Part shown: in pieces, positions 10,480 through 21,886 of the stretch
Layout of the letters: every line of letters begins with the position of its first letter
Numbering within the stretch: position 1 is the first letter of the stretch
Source: Aegilops tauschii subsp. strangulata
Taxonomy: Eukaryota; Streptophyta; Magnoliopsida; Poales; Poaceae
DNA length: 64,000 nt
Assembly (NCBI RefSeq): GCF_002575655.3
Contig: NC_053037.3
Coordinates: 445,315,793 to 445,379,792, forward strand
Direction of reading: 5' to 3'
Notes under the pieces: generated by a model
Told to the model about the DNA's origin: nothing
Databases searched by the model: none
Seen by the model: the letters and a program-made list of their open reading frames with translations, nothing else
Position numbers and translations under genes: made by a program

Positions 10480-10645
10480 GGGACCTTGCCACTATTGGCA
10501 ATGCCCTTGCTCTGTTTCGAGTCCGCTCGACAGTTCGAGTGTCTGCGTCAAGAACGGCAGGGTGACCTTATGCAATTGGCAACACTCCCGTTCTGTCTCG
10601 AGTCCGCTCGACAGTTCGAGCGGCTGCGTTAAGGGCAGTGAGGTG
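10480..10645 (+). repeat. Direct duplication of about 80 bp in G2 leader
   Basis: Two imperfect copies share TATTGGCAATGCCC/AATTGGCAACACTCCC followed by CGAGTCCGCTCGACAGTTCG. The core contains a small inverted repeat (CTCGA...TTCGAG in the second copy). The rest of 10409-11036 holds nothing I recognise. Confidence 0.75.
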
Positions 10646-11036
10646 GTTTCCCTGGCAGCAGGCACACCCGGCAGGCTATTGGGGATCCGTCCTCAAGGCG
10701 CCGCGGCCTGGGTTTACGCACCGGCAAGCCTACCTGATTAACGTAGGGTGAACATACAAAGGGAGATCATACGGGAAAATAACATGCATCGTTTCATAGT
10801 ACTGCAGAGTTATATTACATCAATTGTTGCTGCGGTTCTAACTAAAGATAAAAATTGTCTTGGTCATGAACCTGCAGCGGTGATGAGAAACGGGGTGCCT
10901 AATCCCGGCGCTGGCCCTCTACCCTCCGAACTCTGTTCACGCGGCTGATGATGGGCTCGATACGCTCCTCGAGCGACGTGAGGTCCGCATCCTCCGGCAA
11001 GCACTCCAGCGCGGCGTCGAAGTTGAGGTTGGGGTT

Positions 11037-12407
11037 CTAGTACGCCACCTTGGTGAGGACCTTGGTCATGACACCCCGACAAAGCTTCCGGGCCTCGTCG
11101 GCCAGAGAGGCCGCCCTGTTAGAACGAGACTGCTCCAGGGCCCCGAGAACACCCTCGAAGAACAGGGTCAGCTTGGCGTTGGGACTCACGTTTGGCTCCG
11201 GGGCGTTCCTCACGTTTGGCATCCCCATGGTCGCCAGCTTCATGGTGGTCCTGCCGGCAACGTCGGCGAGGCGGCTGATCCAGAGGTTTTCGCCCTTCAC
11301 GAAATCCGCATGGTTGGCGGCGTTGTTCTTCCGCAGCTGCCTTTCCTTCTCCAGATCCTTGGTCAGGGTCTCCTCCCGGGCCCTGACCTCCAAAAGCGTC
11401 CCCTCAAGACCCTCCAGCTTTAGCTTCAGGTCTTTGACGGAGTCGTTGGCCTTGGAGAGCTGCTCAGCCCTGCCGAGGACCGCGGCCTGCGCCTCGACCA
11501 GAGCACCGTTGAGCGTGTCCTTCTCCTTTGCCAGCTTCAGGGCCTGTTCCTTCAGCCGGTCCCGCTCCACCTCCAGCTCTTTCACCTTGATGGCTTGGAC
11601 CTGGGCCTGAGCATTGAGTGCCTCCTCGTGCCTCTGCTCCAGTTCCTGGGTCCGCTGCACGACAAGCTTCTCCACCTCCTCATCCTTGCCACGGAGTGTT
11701 GCGGCGAGCTTCTCCTCACGAGCGGCAAGTTCCTCCTCCTCGGAGTTTAGCTCATCCTGGTGCTGGTGCCGAGTAGCCTCGTCTTTGGCGGCCTGCTCCT
11801 TCGCCAGCTCCTGGGCCTTCTCGATGTCAGCCTGCTTCATGACAAGCTCCAGCTTGCGCTCAGCCAGCACATCCTGGGCGGCCTTCAGTTCTTTCTGGGC
11901 CTGGCGGAACCAAGCCTGCGTCTCGCAGACGCACTCCTCGAGGTCCGCCTCCGCCTTGTCGACCGCCGCCATCCTGGACTTGGCCTTGTCCAGGCGGGCG
12001 CGGTGAAGCGCCTGGAGCTTCTGGAAGTTGGCGCTCATGACCTGGAGGAGCCGCTCTTCCTGGGAACCGCCGCCACCGGCGCTTGGATCGTCAACAACCT
12101 CGAGCCCGGCGGCGGCGAGCACCTCGTCATCAAACACCTCCCCCTCGGTGGGCGCCCTGGTGCTCGCCGTCCCTGGGAGGTGGACGAACAAGTCGTCACT
12201 CACCTTCAGGTACTTGCCCGAGCCAGAGGCAGCAGAGGAGGAAGGTTGGTCGTCAACCGCCCCCTCCTATGCAGCGGCCTTGCCGGCCTCCCTGGCAGGC
12301 CCCTTGCCGGCCTCCTCAGCAGCGGCCTTGCCGCTCTCCCCGGCCGGCTCCTTTGCGGCATCCTCAGCATCCCTGCCGACCTCCTCGAAGATAGTATCAA
12401 TGTTCTC
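11037..12407 (-). pseudogene. G2 antisense gene, last exon: long coiled coil
   Basis: The reading frame runs from an acceptor CAG at 12408-12410 to the stop at 11037. After one premature TAG at 12267-12269 it continues in frame as a 388-codon stretch starting MSDDLFVHLPG (12203). Residues about 70-290 of that stretch are a classic heptad-rich, Glu/Lys/Gln/Ala-rich coiled coil with very few prolines. The C-terminal 100 residues are less charged (NLWISRLADVAGRTTMKLAT). Function is unknown. It is the 3' end of the gene whose first exon begins at 18938. A strong splice pattern and one lesion only suggest fairly recent decay. Confidence 0.75.
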
Positions 12408-12513
12408 CTGGTCCGCTGAGGGAGCGCCTAGATGCCAAGAAGGAGGATGAGGCAGAGCCGAATCAAAGTTCAAAAAAAGTAAAACGAACAAGGAAGGAAG
12501 GCAAATAACTCAC
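12408..12513 (-). other. Predicted intron of G2 antisense gene
   Basis: Minus-strand donor GTGAGT (12508-12513) and acceptor CAG (12408-12410) join two frames in phase 0, linking the exon 12514-12934 to the coiled-coil exon. Confidence 0.6.
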
Positions 12514-12934
12514 CCGTGCCAGGCGGGGAAGAAGTGGCCCCCTCCCCACCAACATTTGGTGCCAGGACGGAGCCGCCGGCGCCCGGGTTTGCCTCCTCCT
12601 CCTCCGTGCGCATGGGCTCGGTGCTTGGCGCCCTTGCCGAGGACGCCCCTCGGGGCGGCGTGGTTGATGGGGCGGCGTGTTGGGGGTGGCCGTCAGTGGC
12701 TCCTCCTGCTGCTGTCCTCCTCCTGCAACCACGGCAAGGCCAGCGCCAAGTGATCGTACCCCAACACACGTTGATAGGGAGCAAGTGATGAACGCACGCT
12801 GGGGGCTACGCCGGGGGCTGCTGTCCGGGCTGCTCTCCACCACCAGCGGCGTACTCGAGGTGACCGCCGGGGGCTGGCCGCCCGTCGAGGCCCTGGCTCT
12901 CTTCGCCACCCTCTGGGCCAGCGTCTCCACATCC
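12514..12934 (-). pseudogene. G2 antisense gene, internal exon
   Basis: Flanked by acceptor TTTGCAG (minus strand, ending 12935) and donor GTGAGT, this 421-bp exon stays open throughout. It encodes a Ser/Pro/Arg-rich, low-complexity linker with no recognisable domain. Splice phases at both ends agree with the neighbours, the main reason to accept it. Confidence 0.55.
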
Positions 12935-13009
12935 CTGCAAAGATGAAGACAAGTCAATAAAAGCGGCACGGTCTGAGGGGACGGAGATGACAAAAGACAA
13001 GCTACTTAC
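12935..13009 (-). other. Predicted intron of G2 antisense gene
   Basis: A 75-bp intron with donor GTAAGT (13004-13009) and acceptor TTTGCAG; the flanking exons join in phase 2. Confidence 0.6.
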
Positions 13010-13151
13010 TCATCCTCCGCCTCCTCTTCCGCTACCTTCCTCTTCCTCCTCGGGCTGAGAGACCCAAGATCGAAGATGACCTCCGTGTCGACATCCGCGG
13101 GAGGAGGGGAAGCGGGTGGAGTCCGAGGACGCTTGGACGAAGAAGAGGCGG
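13010..13151 (-). pseudogene. G2 antisense gene, exon fragment left of M1
   Basis: It encodes a Ser/Pro/Lys-rich stretch ending with the acidic run KVAEEEAEDE before a GTAAGT donor. M1 inserted at its right end (target duplication GGCGG 13147-13151 / 17388-17392), so it continues from 17393 upward. Confidence 0.55.
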
Positions 13152-14225
13152 TGATGTCTACTACGCAACCTTCTTCTTGTAGACGTTGTTGGGCCTCCAA
13201 GTGTAGAGGTTTGTAGGACAGTAGCAAATTTCCCTCAAGTGGATGACCTAAGGTTTATCAATCCGTGGGAGGCATAAGTTGAAGATGGTCTCTCTCAAAC
13301 AACCCTGCAACCAAATAACAAAGAGTCTCTTGTGTCCCCAACACACCCAATACAATGGTAAATTGTATAGGTGCACTAGTTCGGCGAAGAGATGGTGATA
13401 CAAGTGCAATATGGATGGTAGATATAGGTTTTTGTAATCTGAAAATATAAAAACAGCAAGGTAACTAATGATAAAAGTGAGCACAAACGGTATTGCAATG
13501 CGTTGAAACAAGGCCTAGGGTTCATACTTTCACTAGTGCAAGTTCTCTCAACAATAATAACATAATTGGATCATATAACTATCCCTCAACATGCAACAAA
13601 GAGTCACTCCAAAGTCACTAATAGTGGAGAACAAACGAAGAGATTATGGTAGGGTACGAACCCACCTCAAAGTTATTCTTTCTGATCGATCTATTCAAGA
13701 GTTAGTAGTAAAATAACACGAAGCTATTCTTTCCGTTCGATCTATCATAGAGTTCGTACTAGAGTAACACCTTAAGAAACAAATCAACCAAAACCAAATG
13801 TCACCTAGATACTCCAATGTCACCTCAAGTATCCGTGGGTATGATTATATGATATGCATCACACAATCTCAGATTCATCTATTCAACCAACACAAAGAAC
13901 TTCAAAGAGTGCCCCAAAGTTTCTACCCGAGAGTCAAGACGAAAACGTGTGCCAACCCCTATGCATAAGTTCACGAGGTTACGGAACTCGCAAGTTGATC
14001 ACCAAAACATTCATAAAGTGGATCACGTGATATCCCATTGTCACCACAGATAAGCACATGCAAGACATACATCAAGTGTTCTCAAATCCTTAAAGACTCA
14101 ATTCGATAAGATAACTTCAAAGGGAAAACTCAATCCATTACACGAGAGTAGAGGGGGAGAAACATCATAAGATCCAACTATAATAGCAAAGCTCGCGATA
14201 CATCCAGATCGTACCACCTCAAGAA

Positions 14226-14270
<45 letters not shown>

Positions 14271-14846
14271 AAACACATAGCTACTGGTACATACCCTCAG
14301 CCCCGAGGGTGAACTACTCCCTCCTCGTCATGGAGAGCGCCGGGATGATGAAGATGGCCACCGGTGAGGGATCCCCCCTCCAGCAGGGTGCCGGAACAGG
14401 GTCACGATTGGTTTTCGGTGGCTACAGAGGCTTGCGGCGGCGGAACTCCCGATCTATTCTCCTCCCCGATGTTTTTAGGGTATATGGATATATATAGGCG
14501 AAAGATGTCGGTCAGGGGAGCCACGAGGGGCCCACAAGGGTGGGGGCGTGCCTAGGGGGGCAGGCGCGCCTCGATGCTTCCCTGACGTCTACTCCAAGTC
14601 TCCTTTATTGCTTCCGTTCCAAAAATAACGCTCCCGAAGGTTTCATTCCGTTTGGACTCCGTTTGATATTCCTTTTCTTCGAAACACTGAAATAGGCAAG
14701 AAAACAACAAGTTGGGCTGGGCCTCCGGTTAATAGGTTAGTCCCAAAAATAATATAAAAGTGTATAATAAAGCCCATAAACATCCAAAACAGATAATATA
14801 ATAGCATGGAACAATAAAAAATTATAGATACGTTGGAGACGTATCA
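13152..14846 (-). repeat. M1 3' LTR
   Basis: A 1,695-bp LTR from TGATGTCTAC to GACGTATCA (plus-strand reading). It contains a (GA)20 tract and ends with the inverted repeat GATACGT-TGGAG-ACGTATC shared with M2 LTRs. Confidence 0.9.
14229..14268. repeat. (GA)20 microsatellite
   Basis: Forty bases of pure GA repeat inside the M1 LTR. The truncated right LTR begins exactly at the GAGAGATC edge of this tract. Confidence 0.95.
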
Positions 14847-16784
14847 GCATCCCCAAGCTTAATTCCTGCTCGTCCTCGAGTAGGTAAATGATAAAAACGG
14901 AATTTTTGATGTGGAATGCTACCTAACATATTTATCCATGTAATTCTCTTTATTGTGGTAAGAATATTCAGATCCATAAGATTCAAGACAAAAGTTTAAT
15001 ATTGACATAAAAATAATAATACTTCAAGCATACTAACAAAGTAATCATGTCTTCTCAAAATAACATGGCCAAAGAAAGTTATCCCTACAAAATCATATAG
15101 TTTGGCTATGCTCTATCTTCATCACACAAAGTATTTAATCATGCACAACCCTGATGACAAGCCAAGCAATTGTTTCATACTTTTGATGTTCTCAAACTTT
15201 TTCAATCTTCATGCAATACATGAGTGTGAGCCATGGACATAGCACTATAGGTGGAATAGAATGGTGGTTGTGGAGAAGACAAAAAGGAGAAGATAGTCTC
15301 ACATCAACTAGGCATATCAACAGGCTATGGAGATGCCCATTAATAGATATCAATGTGAGTGAGTAGGGATTGCCATGCAACGGATGCACTAGAGCTATAA
15401 GTATATGAAAGCTCAAAAAGAAACTAAGTGGGTGTGCATCCAACTCGCTTGCTCACGAAGACCTAGGGCAATTTGAGGAAGCCCATCATTGGAATATACA
15501 AGCCAAGTTATATAATGAAAAATTCCCACTAGTATATGAAAGTGATATTATAGGAGACTCTCTATCATGAAGATCATGGTGCTACTTTGAAGCACAAGTG
15601 TGGTAAAAGGATAGTAACATTGTCCCTTCTCTCTTTTTCTCTCATTTTTTTGGGCCTTCTCTTTTTTTGGCCTCTTTTTCTCTTTTTTTCGTCCCGAGTC
15701 TCATCCCGACTTGTGGGGGAATCATAGTCTCCATCATCCTTTCCTCACTGGTACAATGCTCTAATAATGATGATCATCACACTTTTATTTACTTACAACT
15801 CAAGAATTACAACTCGATACTTAGAACAAAATATGACTCTATATGAATGCCTCCGGCGGTGTACCGGGATGCGCAATGACTCATGAGTGACATGTATGAA
15901 AGAATCATGAACGGTGGCTTCGCCACAAATACGATGTCAACTACATGATCACGCAAAGAAATTATGACAATGATGAAGCGTGTCATATTAAACGAAACGG
16001 TGGTAAGTTGCCTGGCAATATATCTCGGAATGGCTATGGAAATGCCATGATAGGTAGGTATGGTGGCTGTTTTGAGGAAGGTATATGGTGGGTGTATGAT
16101 ACCGGCGAAAAGTGTGCAGTATTTAGAGAGGCTAGCAATGGTGGAAGGATGAGAGTGTGTGTAATCCATGGACTCAACATTAGTCATGAAGAACTCATAT
16201 ACTTGTTGCAAAAATCTACAAGTTATCAAAGCAAAGTATTACGCGCATGCTCCTAGGGGGATAGATTGGTAGGAAAAGACCATCGCTCGTCCCCGACCGC
16301 CACTCATAAGGAAGACAATCAATAAATAAATCATGCTCCGACTTCATCACATAACGGTTCACCATACGTGCATGCTACGGGAATCACAAACTTTAACACA
16401 AGTATCTCTCAAATTTACAATTACTCCACTAGCATGACTCTAATATCACCATCTTCATATCTCAAAACAATCATAAAGAATCAAACTTCTCATAGTATTC
16501 AATGCACTTTATATGAAAGTTTTTATTATATCCCTCCTGGATGCCTATCATATTAGGACTAATTTAATAACCAAAGCAAATTACCATGCTGTTCTAAAGA
16601 CTCTCAAAATAATATAAGTGAAGCATGTGAGTACATCTATTTCTTAAAAATAAAACTACCATTGTGCTCAAAAAGATATAAGTGAAGCACTAGAGCAGAC
16701 GACAAACTACTCCAAAAGATATAAGTGAAGATCAATGAGTAGTCGAATAATTATGCAACTATGTAAAGACTCTCTAACATTTAA
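14847..16784 (-). other. M1 internal region, non-coding
   Basis: About 1.9 kb, AT-rich. The left end (GCATCCCCAAGCTTAATTCC) is the purine tract, shared with M2 at 50907. Copies of AAGATATAAGTGAAGCA-like repeats occur near 16611, 16673 and 16716. A 140-codon minus frame at 15807-16229 has no recognisable motif. Confidence 0.7.
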
Positions 16785-17387
16785 GAGAGATCAAACACAT
16801 AGCTACTGGTACATACCCTCAGCCCCGAGGGTGAACTACTCCCTCCTCGTCATGGAGAGCGCCGGGATGATGAAGATGGCCACGGGTGAGGGATCCCCCC
16901 TCCGGCAGGGTGCCGGAACAGGGTCCCGATTGGTTTTCGGTGGCTACAGAGGCTTGCGGCGGCGGAACTCCCGATCTATTCTGCTCCCCGATGTTTTTAG
17001 GGTATCCGGATATATATAGGCGAAAGAAGTCGGTCAGGGGAGCCACGAGGGGCCCACGAGGGTGGGACGCGCGCCGAGGGGGCAGGCGCGCCTCCCTGCC
17101 TCGTGGCCACCTCGATGCTTCCCTGACGTCTACTCCAAGTCTCCTGGATTGCTTCCATTCCAAAAATAACGCTCCCGAAGGTTTCATTCCGTTTGGACTC
17201 CGTTTGATATTCCTTTTCTTCGAAACACTGAAATAGGCAAGAAAACAACAATTTGGGCTGGGCCTCCGGTTAATAGGTTAGTCCCAAAAATAATATAAAA
17301 GTGTATAATAAAGCCCATAAACATCCAAAACAGATAATATAATAGCATGGAACAATCAAAAATTATAGATACGTTGGAGACGTATCA
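16785..17387 (-). repeat. M1 5' LTR, truncated
   Basis: Nearly identical to 14267-14846. The missing part corresponds to the first 1.1 kb of the complete LTR. Confidence 0.9.
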
Positions 17388-17392
17388 GGCGG

Positions 17393-18938
17393 TCGCTTTC
17401 CTCTTCGCCACCGCGGCCATCACCACCTTCTTTCCTGTTGCGGCCCTCGTCAGGCGCACGGACTCCCCTGGATCTCTTGCCGCTGCTCGGTCCTGCCGGG
17501 CCGGACCGGCTCGCCAGAGGTGGCCCGCCGCAGGACACGCCTTTTTTCCAAGGCCGGAGGGTCGTCGGCCTCGGCCTCTTCCTCGGTCAACTCGTCGACC
17601 ACATCTTCGATGAGAGGGGCTCGGGTGTCGGCGCTGCTGGCCTCCCCAGCACACTCCGCCCATCTGACACGCTCCTTCTCCTTCGCGGCAGCCTCGGCCT
17701 CATTCTCCAAGTGGCCAGCGCTGCCAGCCTCCTTGGCGAGCTCCGCCTCCCCCACCCTGGCGGCGATGTAGTCCAGCTCCGCCTGGGTGGTGTCCTGGAT
17801 GAGCAATGGCTCGGCATGCATGTACTGATTTGACAGCTTGTCGAAGAACTCCTACACCTGATCCGCCCCCGGCTCGGCCCAATTTGGGTCAAGGTCGTGC
17901 GCGTTGAAGTCCAGCATCATGGCGATGATGTAGGTTTGGCGAGAATTGTTGCTCAGTGGGACCATCCCCCGCCGGCAACCCAAACAAGGGCCCCTTGACG
18001 ACCTTGCCGGCCTTCGCAGCCTTGCCGGACCTCTCGGCCCTACTGTCGCGGTACACGTCGAGCTGAAAAAGAATCTGGCAAAAGTGGGCGTGCCCCATCA
18101 CCGTGAAGTTGTGGTTCAAGCCAGGGCGAAGCCTCATGATGTCGGCCGCGTTCCTGAAAAGCCAGGCCGGCCTCCCCTTGTTATGCAGTGGAGCGATTCG
18201 GCGACGGATGAAATCTGCCCCAATCATCTCAAGGGTGAGCCCGGCCACGGTGAGGCGATGGATCCTGGTGGTGGCGATCGTGAGCTTCTCATCCTTGGCG
18301 TCGACTTCGCCCCAATCATCTCTACGAACCGGCGGCGCCTCGCGGACCCGGCAAAATTCCTGCGGGTCCTCCTCCATAATCCAGCACCGCCGGCTCCGCC
18401 ACTCCTCCCACCTCTCCTTCTGAGCGCCCTCCGGATATGTCCCCTTCTCTTGGCTCCTTGGGATCCAGGTGACACAACCGGAAATAGCGCCTCCCTTTTG
18501 GATACGAGGGTAGAAGTAGTGGCAGAAAAGCGCCGTGCTGGGATACCCTCTGGCAAAGCCCTCGCAGAGATGGGCGAAAAGGGCCATGCACGCCACGACA
18601 TTCAGAGTGAAATCCAGAAGGTGGAAGCCATAGGTGTGCATGACGTCATTGAAGAAATCGGAGAAAGGGGGGCAGAGCCCGCAGGAAAAGTAATCAACGA
18701 AGAAGGGGTACCGATTCGGGCCGGCCTCGGCGAAACCGGCAGGGATGATGCGCGTGGCAGGGTGCCCCTTCGTCTTGCACCCCCACAGGGGCTTGAAGTA
18801 GTCCCGGAGGTGGACCGCATCGACCATCGAAGGAAAGTAGGCGAGCTGCGTTCGCCACGCCGCCAACTCGCTATCCGGCGCCTCCTTCCCCCCAGCGTCC
18901 TTGGCCGTTCCCTTGCCTTTGCTGGTTTTGGGTGCCAT
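17393..18938 (-). pseudogene. G2 antisense gene, first exon: Transposase_28-like (putative gypsy-type transposase) domain
   Basis: Starting at ATG 18938 (MAPKTSKGKGTAKDAGGK), 349 codons are open to 17889. Residues about 40-130 (LRDYFKPLWGCKTKGHPATR, FPFFVDYFSCGLCPPFSDF-like block, then HLLDFTLNVVACMALFAHLC) match my knowledge of the plant family called putative gypsy type transposon (Pfam Transposase_28). A frameshift near 17889 and an in-frame stop just downstream move the frame to 17821-17450, an acidic Glu/Ala-rich stretch. Despite the name the family has no proven transposase activity. It lies antisense about 400 bp before the G2 3' LTR. Split by M1 and frameshifted, so decayed. Confidence 0.75.
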
Positions 18939-19328
18939 GGCGGCTGAGGGAGATGAGGGATGAGGGACAGCAATGGCACAGCGGCGGCGGTGAGCGAAAG
19001 CAAGAACTTGAGAAGAGAGAAGGGAGGGGAAGCGGTTCCGAGATTGGAGAAGGCATAGAGGGTAAATGGGTGTCGCGCCTGCGGGTTCTCCTTTTTCATG
19101 GGGAAGGCGCGGGCTGCTTCATTACCATTTACCGCGATGTGACGCATGAGGGCAGCAGCCGCCCCACGCACGACCCCCACGTCACGCACGGCCCGCCACG
19201 TCACGCATTCAACGCGGGTCGTGGGGAAGTGCAGCGAGCGAAGGAGTTACTGCGGTAAAAATCCGCCCCGCCTGCACGCGCACCGTTCTGGGCCTAGCCC
19301 AACAACGCGTTGCGCTTATGTGTGGCCC
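18939..19328 (-). other. Upstream region of the G2 antisense gene
   Basis: About 390 bp between the antisense ATG and the G2 purine tract. It must hold the promoter if the antisense gene was expressed. I see no convincing TATA box. GC-rich in its right half. Confidence 0.4.
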
Positions 19329-19343
19329 ATGCCCGGGGGCTCC
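19329..19343 (+). promoter_or_regulatory. G2 polypurine tract region
   Basis: ATGCCCGGGGGCTCC abuts the 3' LTR; G3 has GGCCCGGGGGCTAT at the same place. Confidence 0.65.
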
Positions 19344-19663
19344 TATCGGTGTACAAAAGTAGGGGCTCTCCTTTTTACCCCTCTACTTGTACACGGGCAG
19401 TCAGAGCCGCCCCTGCGGCCACACTTAGCAGGGCAAAGGGAGGGAGCAAAAGCACAAGACAGGCAAAACAACGCCAAGACCAGAGACACAAAGAGCAAGA
19501 GGGGGAGGTGGACTCCCCCGGCAAGACCCTTGCTGGGGCGGCCTCCATGGCCCCGGCAAGAACCTTTCCGGGGCAACTTGCCCAACGCCAGCAGAGCGCG
19601 CCACCCTTGAGCCCAAGGGTTCCAACACCATCAACCACTTTGGAACCAGGGCTCGGGAGGCAC

Positions 19664-19693
19664 CTTCGTGGTGGCATGCAGATCTTTGTGAAG
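19664..19693 (+). other. Polyubiquitin-junction-like segment, first in 3' LTR
   Basis: Reads LRGGMQIFVK, identical to 9387-9416. Confidence 0.65.
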
Positions 19694-19983
19694 ATCATAA
19701 GCACACAAGATCAGATGAGGACCAGAAGACGACGATCCTCGCGAGATCCTCGCCAAGGAAATCCACGAGACCTCCGGCAAGATCCTTGCTAGGGACAACC
19801 GCGATGCCACGGCAAGACCCTTGCCGAGGCCTCGACAAGGCCCTTGCCGAGGACACCTCCGGGGCCACAGCCAGGCCTACGTCTGCCAAGACTCCACCAC
19901 CGTTCCCATACTGCTGCCAGCCCAACCAGCTGGGCAGGCACCTGCGTGGCAACGTGCGGCCTCCAGGCCAACTCAGCAAGCAC

Positions 19984-20019
19984 CTGCGTGGTGGCATGCA
20001 GATCTTCGTGAAGACCCTA
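19984..20019 (+). other. Polyubiquitin-junction-like segment, second in 3' LTR
   Basis: Reads LRGGMQIFVKTL, the exact 12 residues that span the junction between ubiquitin units. Confidence 0.7.
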
Positions 20020-20512
20020 CCACCACACCATCTCAGCAGCCAGTCAGCCTACGTGGCACTGCATGCCTCGTTGTCCTGGACGCGTGTCGGAGCGAGGCGG
20101 AGTGGCGACGGATGGGACGGGCCTCGCTGCCGTCCCCAATAAACAACTGGACACCTAAGGAGCGCATTTAATGCGCCTTGTCCCGTAATGACAGGCGATA
20201 AGCTTGTACACTGTATACCTTTCCACCTCCTGTGTGCCACTGTGGCGACCCCTTTTTGACTATAAAAGGAGGCCCGAGGCGTACTGGAGGGGGATTCGGA
20301 TCTTTTGGACTACGCACGCACCACTGTTAGTTCGAGAGCTCAAGAATGCTCAAATATACACCAAAGCAGGACTAGGGTATTACGCATCCTCGCGACCCGA
20401 ACCTGGGTAAACGATCCTTGTGCTGACTACCAGACCCGCTCTTTGCACAACCCCGCGCCCGCCAACCGTAGAAGGGATCCCAGTGATTCCATAGGTGTCG
20501 TTTCCATCGACA

Positions 20513-21886
20513 CAGACCATGTTGCTATTAAATATCTTATGGAAAAGAAAGATGCTAAACCTAGACTTATTCGATGGGTTCTCTTGTTGCAAGAATTTGA
20601 TTTACATATCATTGATAGAAAAGGAGCTGATAACCCAGTAGCTGATAACTTGTATAGGCTTGAAAATGTGCTTGATGACCCACTACCTATTGATGATAGT
20701 TTTCCTGATGAGCAGTTAGCTACAATAAATCTTTCTCATAGTACTCCTTGGTATGCTGATTATGCTAATTACATTGTTGCTAAATATTTACCACCTAACT
20801 TTACATACCAACAAAAGAAAAAAATTCTTCTATGATTTAAGACATTACTTTTGGAATGACCCACATCTTTATAAAGAAGGAGTAGATGGTATTATTAGAC
20901 GTTGTGTACCTAAGCAAGAACAGGGACAAATCCAAAGGAAATGTCACTCCAAGGCTTATGGAGGGAATCATGCTGGAGATAGAACTGTTCACAAGGTATT
21001 ACAGTCTGGATTTTATTGGCCTACTCTATTCAAGGATGCCCGTAAGTTTGTCTCATCTTGTGATGAATGTCAAAGAATAAGCAACATCGGTAAGCGTCAA
21101 GAAATGCCTATGAATTATTCTCTTGCTGTTGAACCATTTGATGTTTGGGGATTTGATTACATGGGACCTTTTCCTTCCTCTAATGGGTATACACATATTT
21201 TGGTTGCTGTTGATTATGTTACTAAATGGGCAGAAGCTATTCCAACTAGTAGTGCTCATCACAACACCTTTATTAAAATGCTTAAGGAAGTTATTTTCCC
21301 AAGGTTTGGAGTCCCTAGATATTTAATGACTGATGTTGGTTCACACTTTATTCATGGTGCTTTCCATAAGATGCTTGACAAGTATGATGTTAACCATAGA
21401 ATTGCATCACCCTATCATCCTCAGTCTAGTGGTCAAGTTGAACATAGCAATAGAGAAATAAAATTAGTTTTGCAAAAGACTGTCAATAGGTCAAGGAAGA
21501 ATTGGTTTAAGAAATTAGATGATGCACTTTGGGCTTATAGAACAGCATATAAAAATCCTATGGGCATGTCTCCTCTTGAGTTAGAACATAAAGCATATTG
21601 GGCAGTTAAAGAGCTCAATTATGATTTCAAACTTGCTGGTGAAAAGAGGTTATTTGATATTAGCTCTCTAGATGAATGGAGAACCCAAGCTTATGAAAAT
21701 GCAAAATTATTTAAAGGAAAAGTTAAAAGGTGGCATGACAAAAGAATTCAAAAGCGTGAGTTTAATGTTGGAGAATATGTTCTTTTGTACAACTCTCATT
21801 TCAGATTCTTTGCAGGAAAACTCCTATCAAAATGGAAGGCGCATATGTCATTGAGGAGGTTTACCGGTCTGGAGCCATCAAAATAA
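20513..21886 (+). pseudogene. G1 C-terminal RNase H and integrase
   Basis: Continues the RNase H of 7888-9066 across G2 (HVAIKYLMEKKDAKPRLIRW). A frameshift in the A-run at 20816-20825 moves the frame into integrase, open for about 350 codons. The HHCC zinc site is present ([15 protein letters not shown] ... SCDECQR). The DDE triad is retained: Asp in FDYMGPF, Asp in LMTDVGSHF and Glu in [11 protein letters not shown]; one neighbouring Gly is changed to Val. Integrase would insert the cDNA into the genome. The C-terminal part has the [11 protein letters not shown] region. Intact motifs but no longer joined to a functional RT. Confidence 0.92.

Larger units (their letters stand above)
13152..17387 (-). 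mobile_element. M1: non-coding Gypsy-type LTR element, 5' LTR truncated
   Basis: Perfect 5-bp duplication GGCGG (13147-13151, 17388-17392). The left LTR 13152-14846 is complete; the right LTR is represented only by its last 603 bp (16785-17387). After the left LTR comes a purine tract (minus strand AAGCTTGGGGATGC), so the element is on the minus strand. The body 14847-16784 is AT-rich with no coding capacity and no PBS, because the deletion removed the 5' LTR start and the PBS. It splits the antisense gene of G2. Confidence 0.9.
9067..20512 (+). mobile_element. G2: non-autonomous Gypsy-type element with antisense gene
   Basis: It is bounded by LTRs 9067-10236 and 19344-20512 and a perfect 5-bp duplication CAGAC (9062-9066, 20513-20517) in the RNase H codons of G1. 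The PBS-like start of the body and the purine tract before the 3' LTR place it on the plus strand. No protease, RT or integrase is recognisable in the 9.1-kb body. Most coding-like sequence runs antisense (11037-18938) and is split by M1. About 30 differences can be counted by eye between its LTRs (roughly 1,170 bp each). The PBS motif and antisense ORF resemble the Tat/RIRE2-Grande group of grass Gypsy elements (inference). Confidence 0.92.
19344..20512 (+). repeat. G2 3' LTR
   Basis: Starts TATCGGTGTAC (the canonical TG is mutated to TA) and ends TCCATCGACA. It keeps the inverted-repeat motifs (19516-19850), both polyubiquitin-junction segments and a TATA box at 20261-20267. Confidence 0.92.

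Noticed and set aside
11050..12450. Plus-strand ORFs opposite the coiled-coil exon
   Set aside because: They mirror the heptad-rich antisense exon (Ser/Leu-rich shadows) and have no domain.
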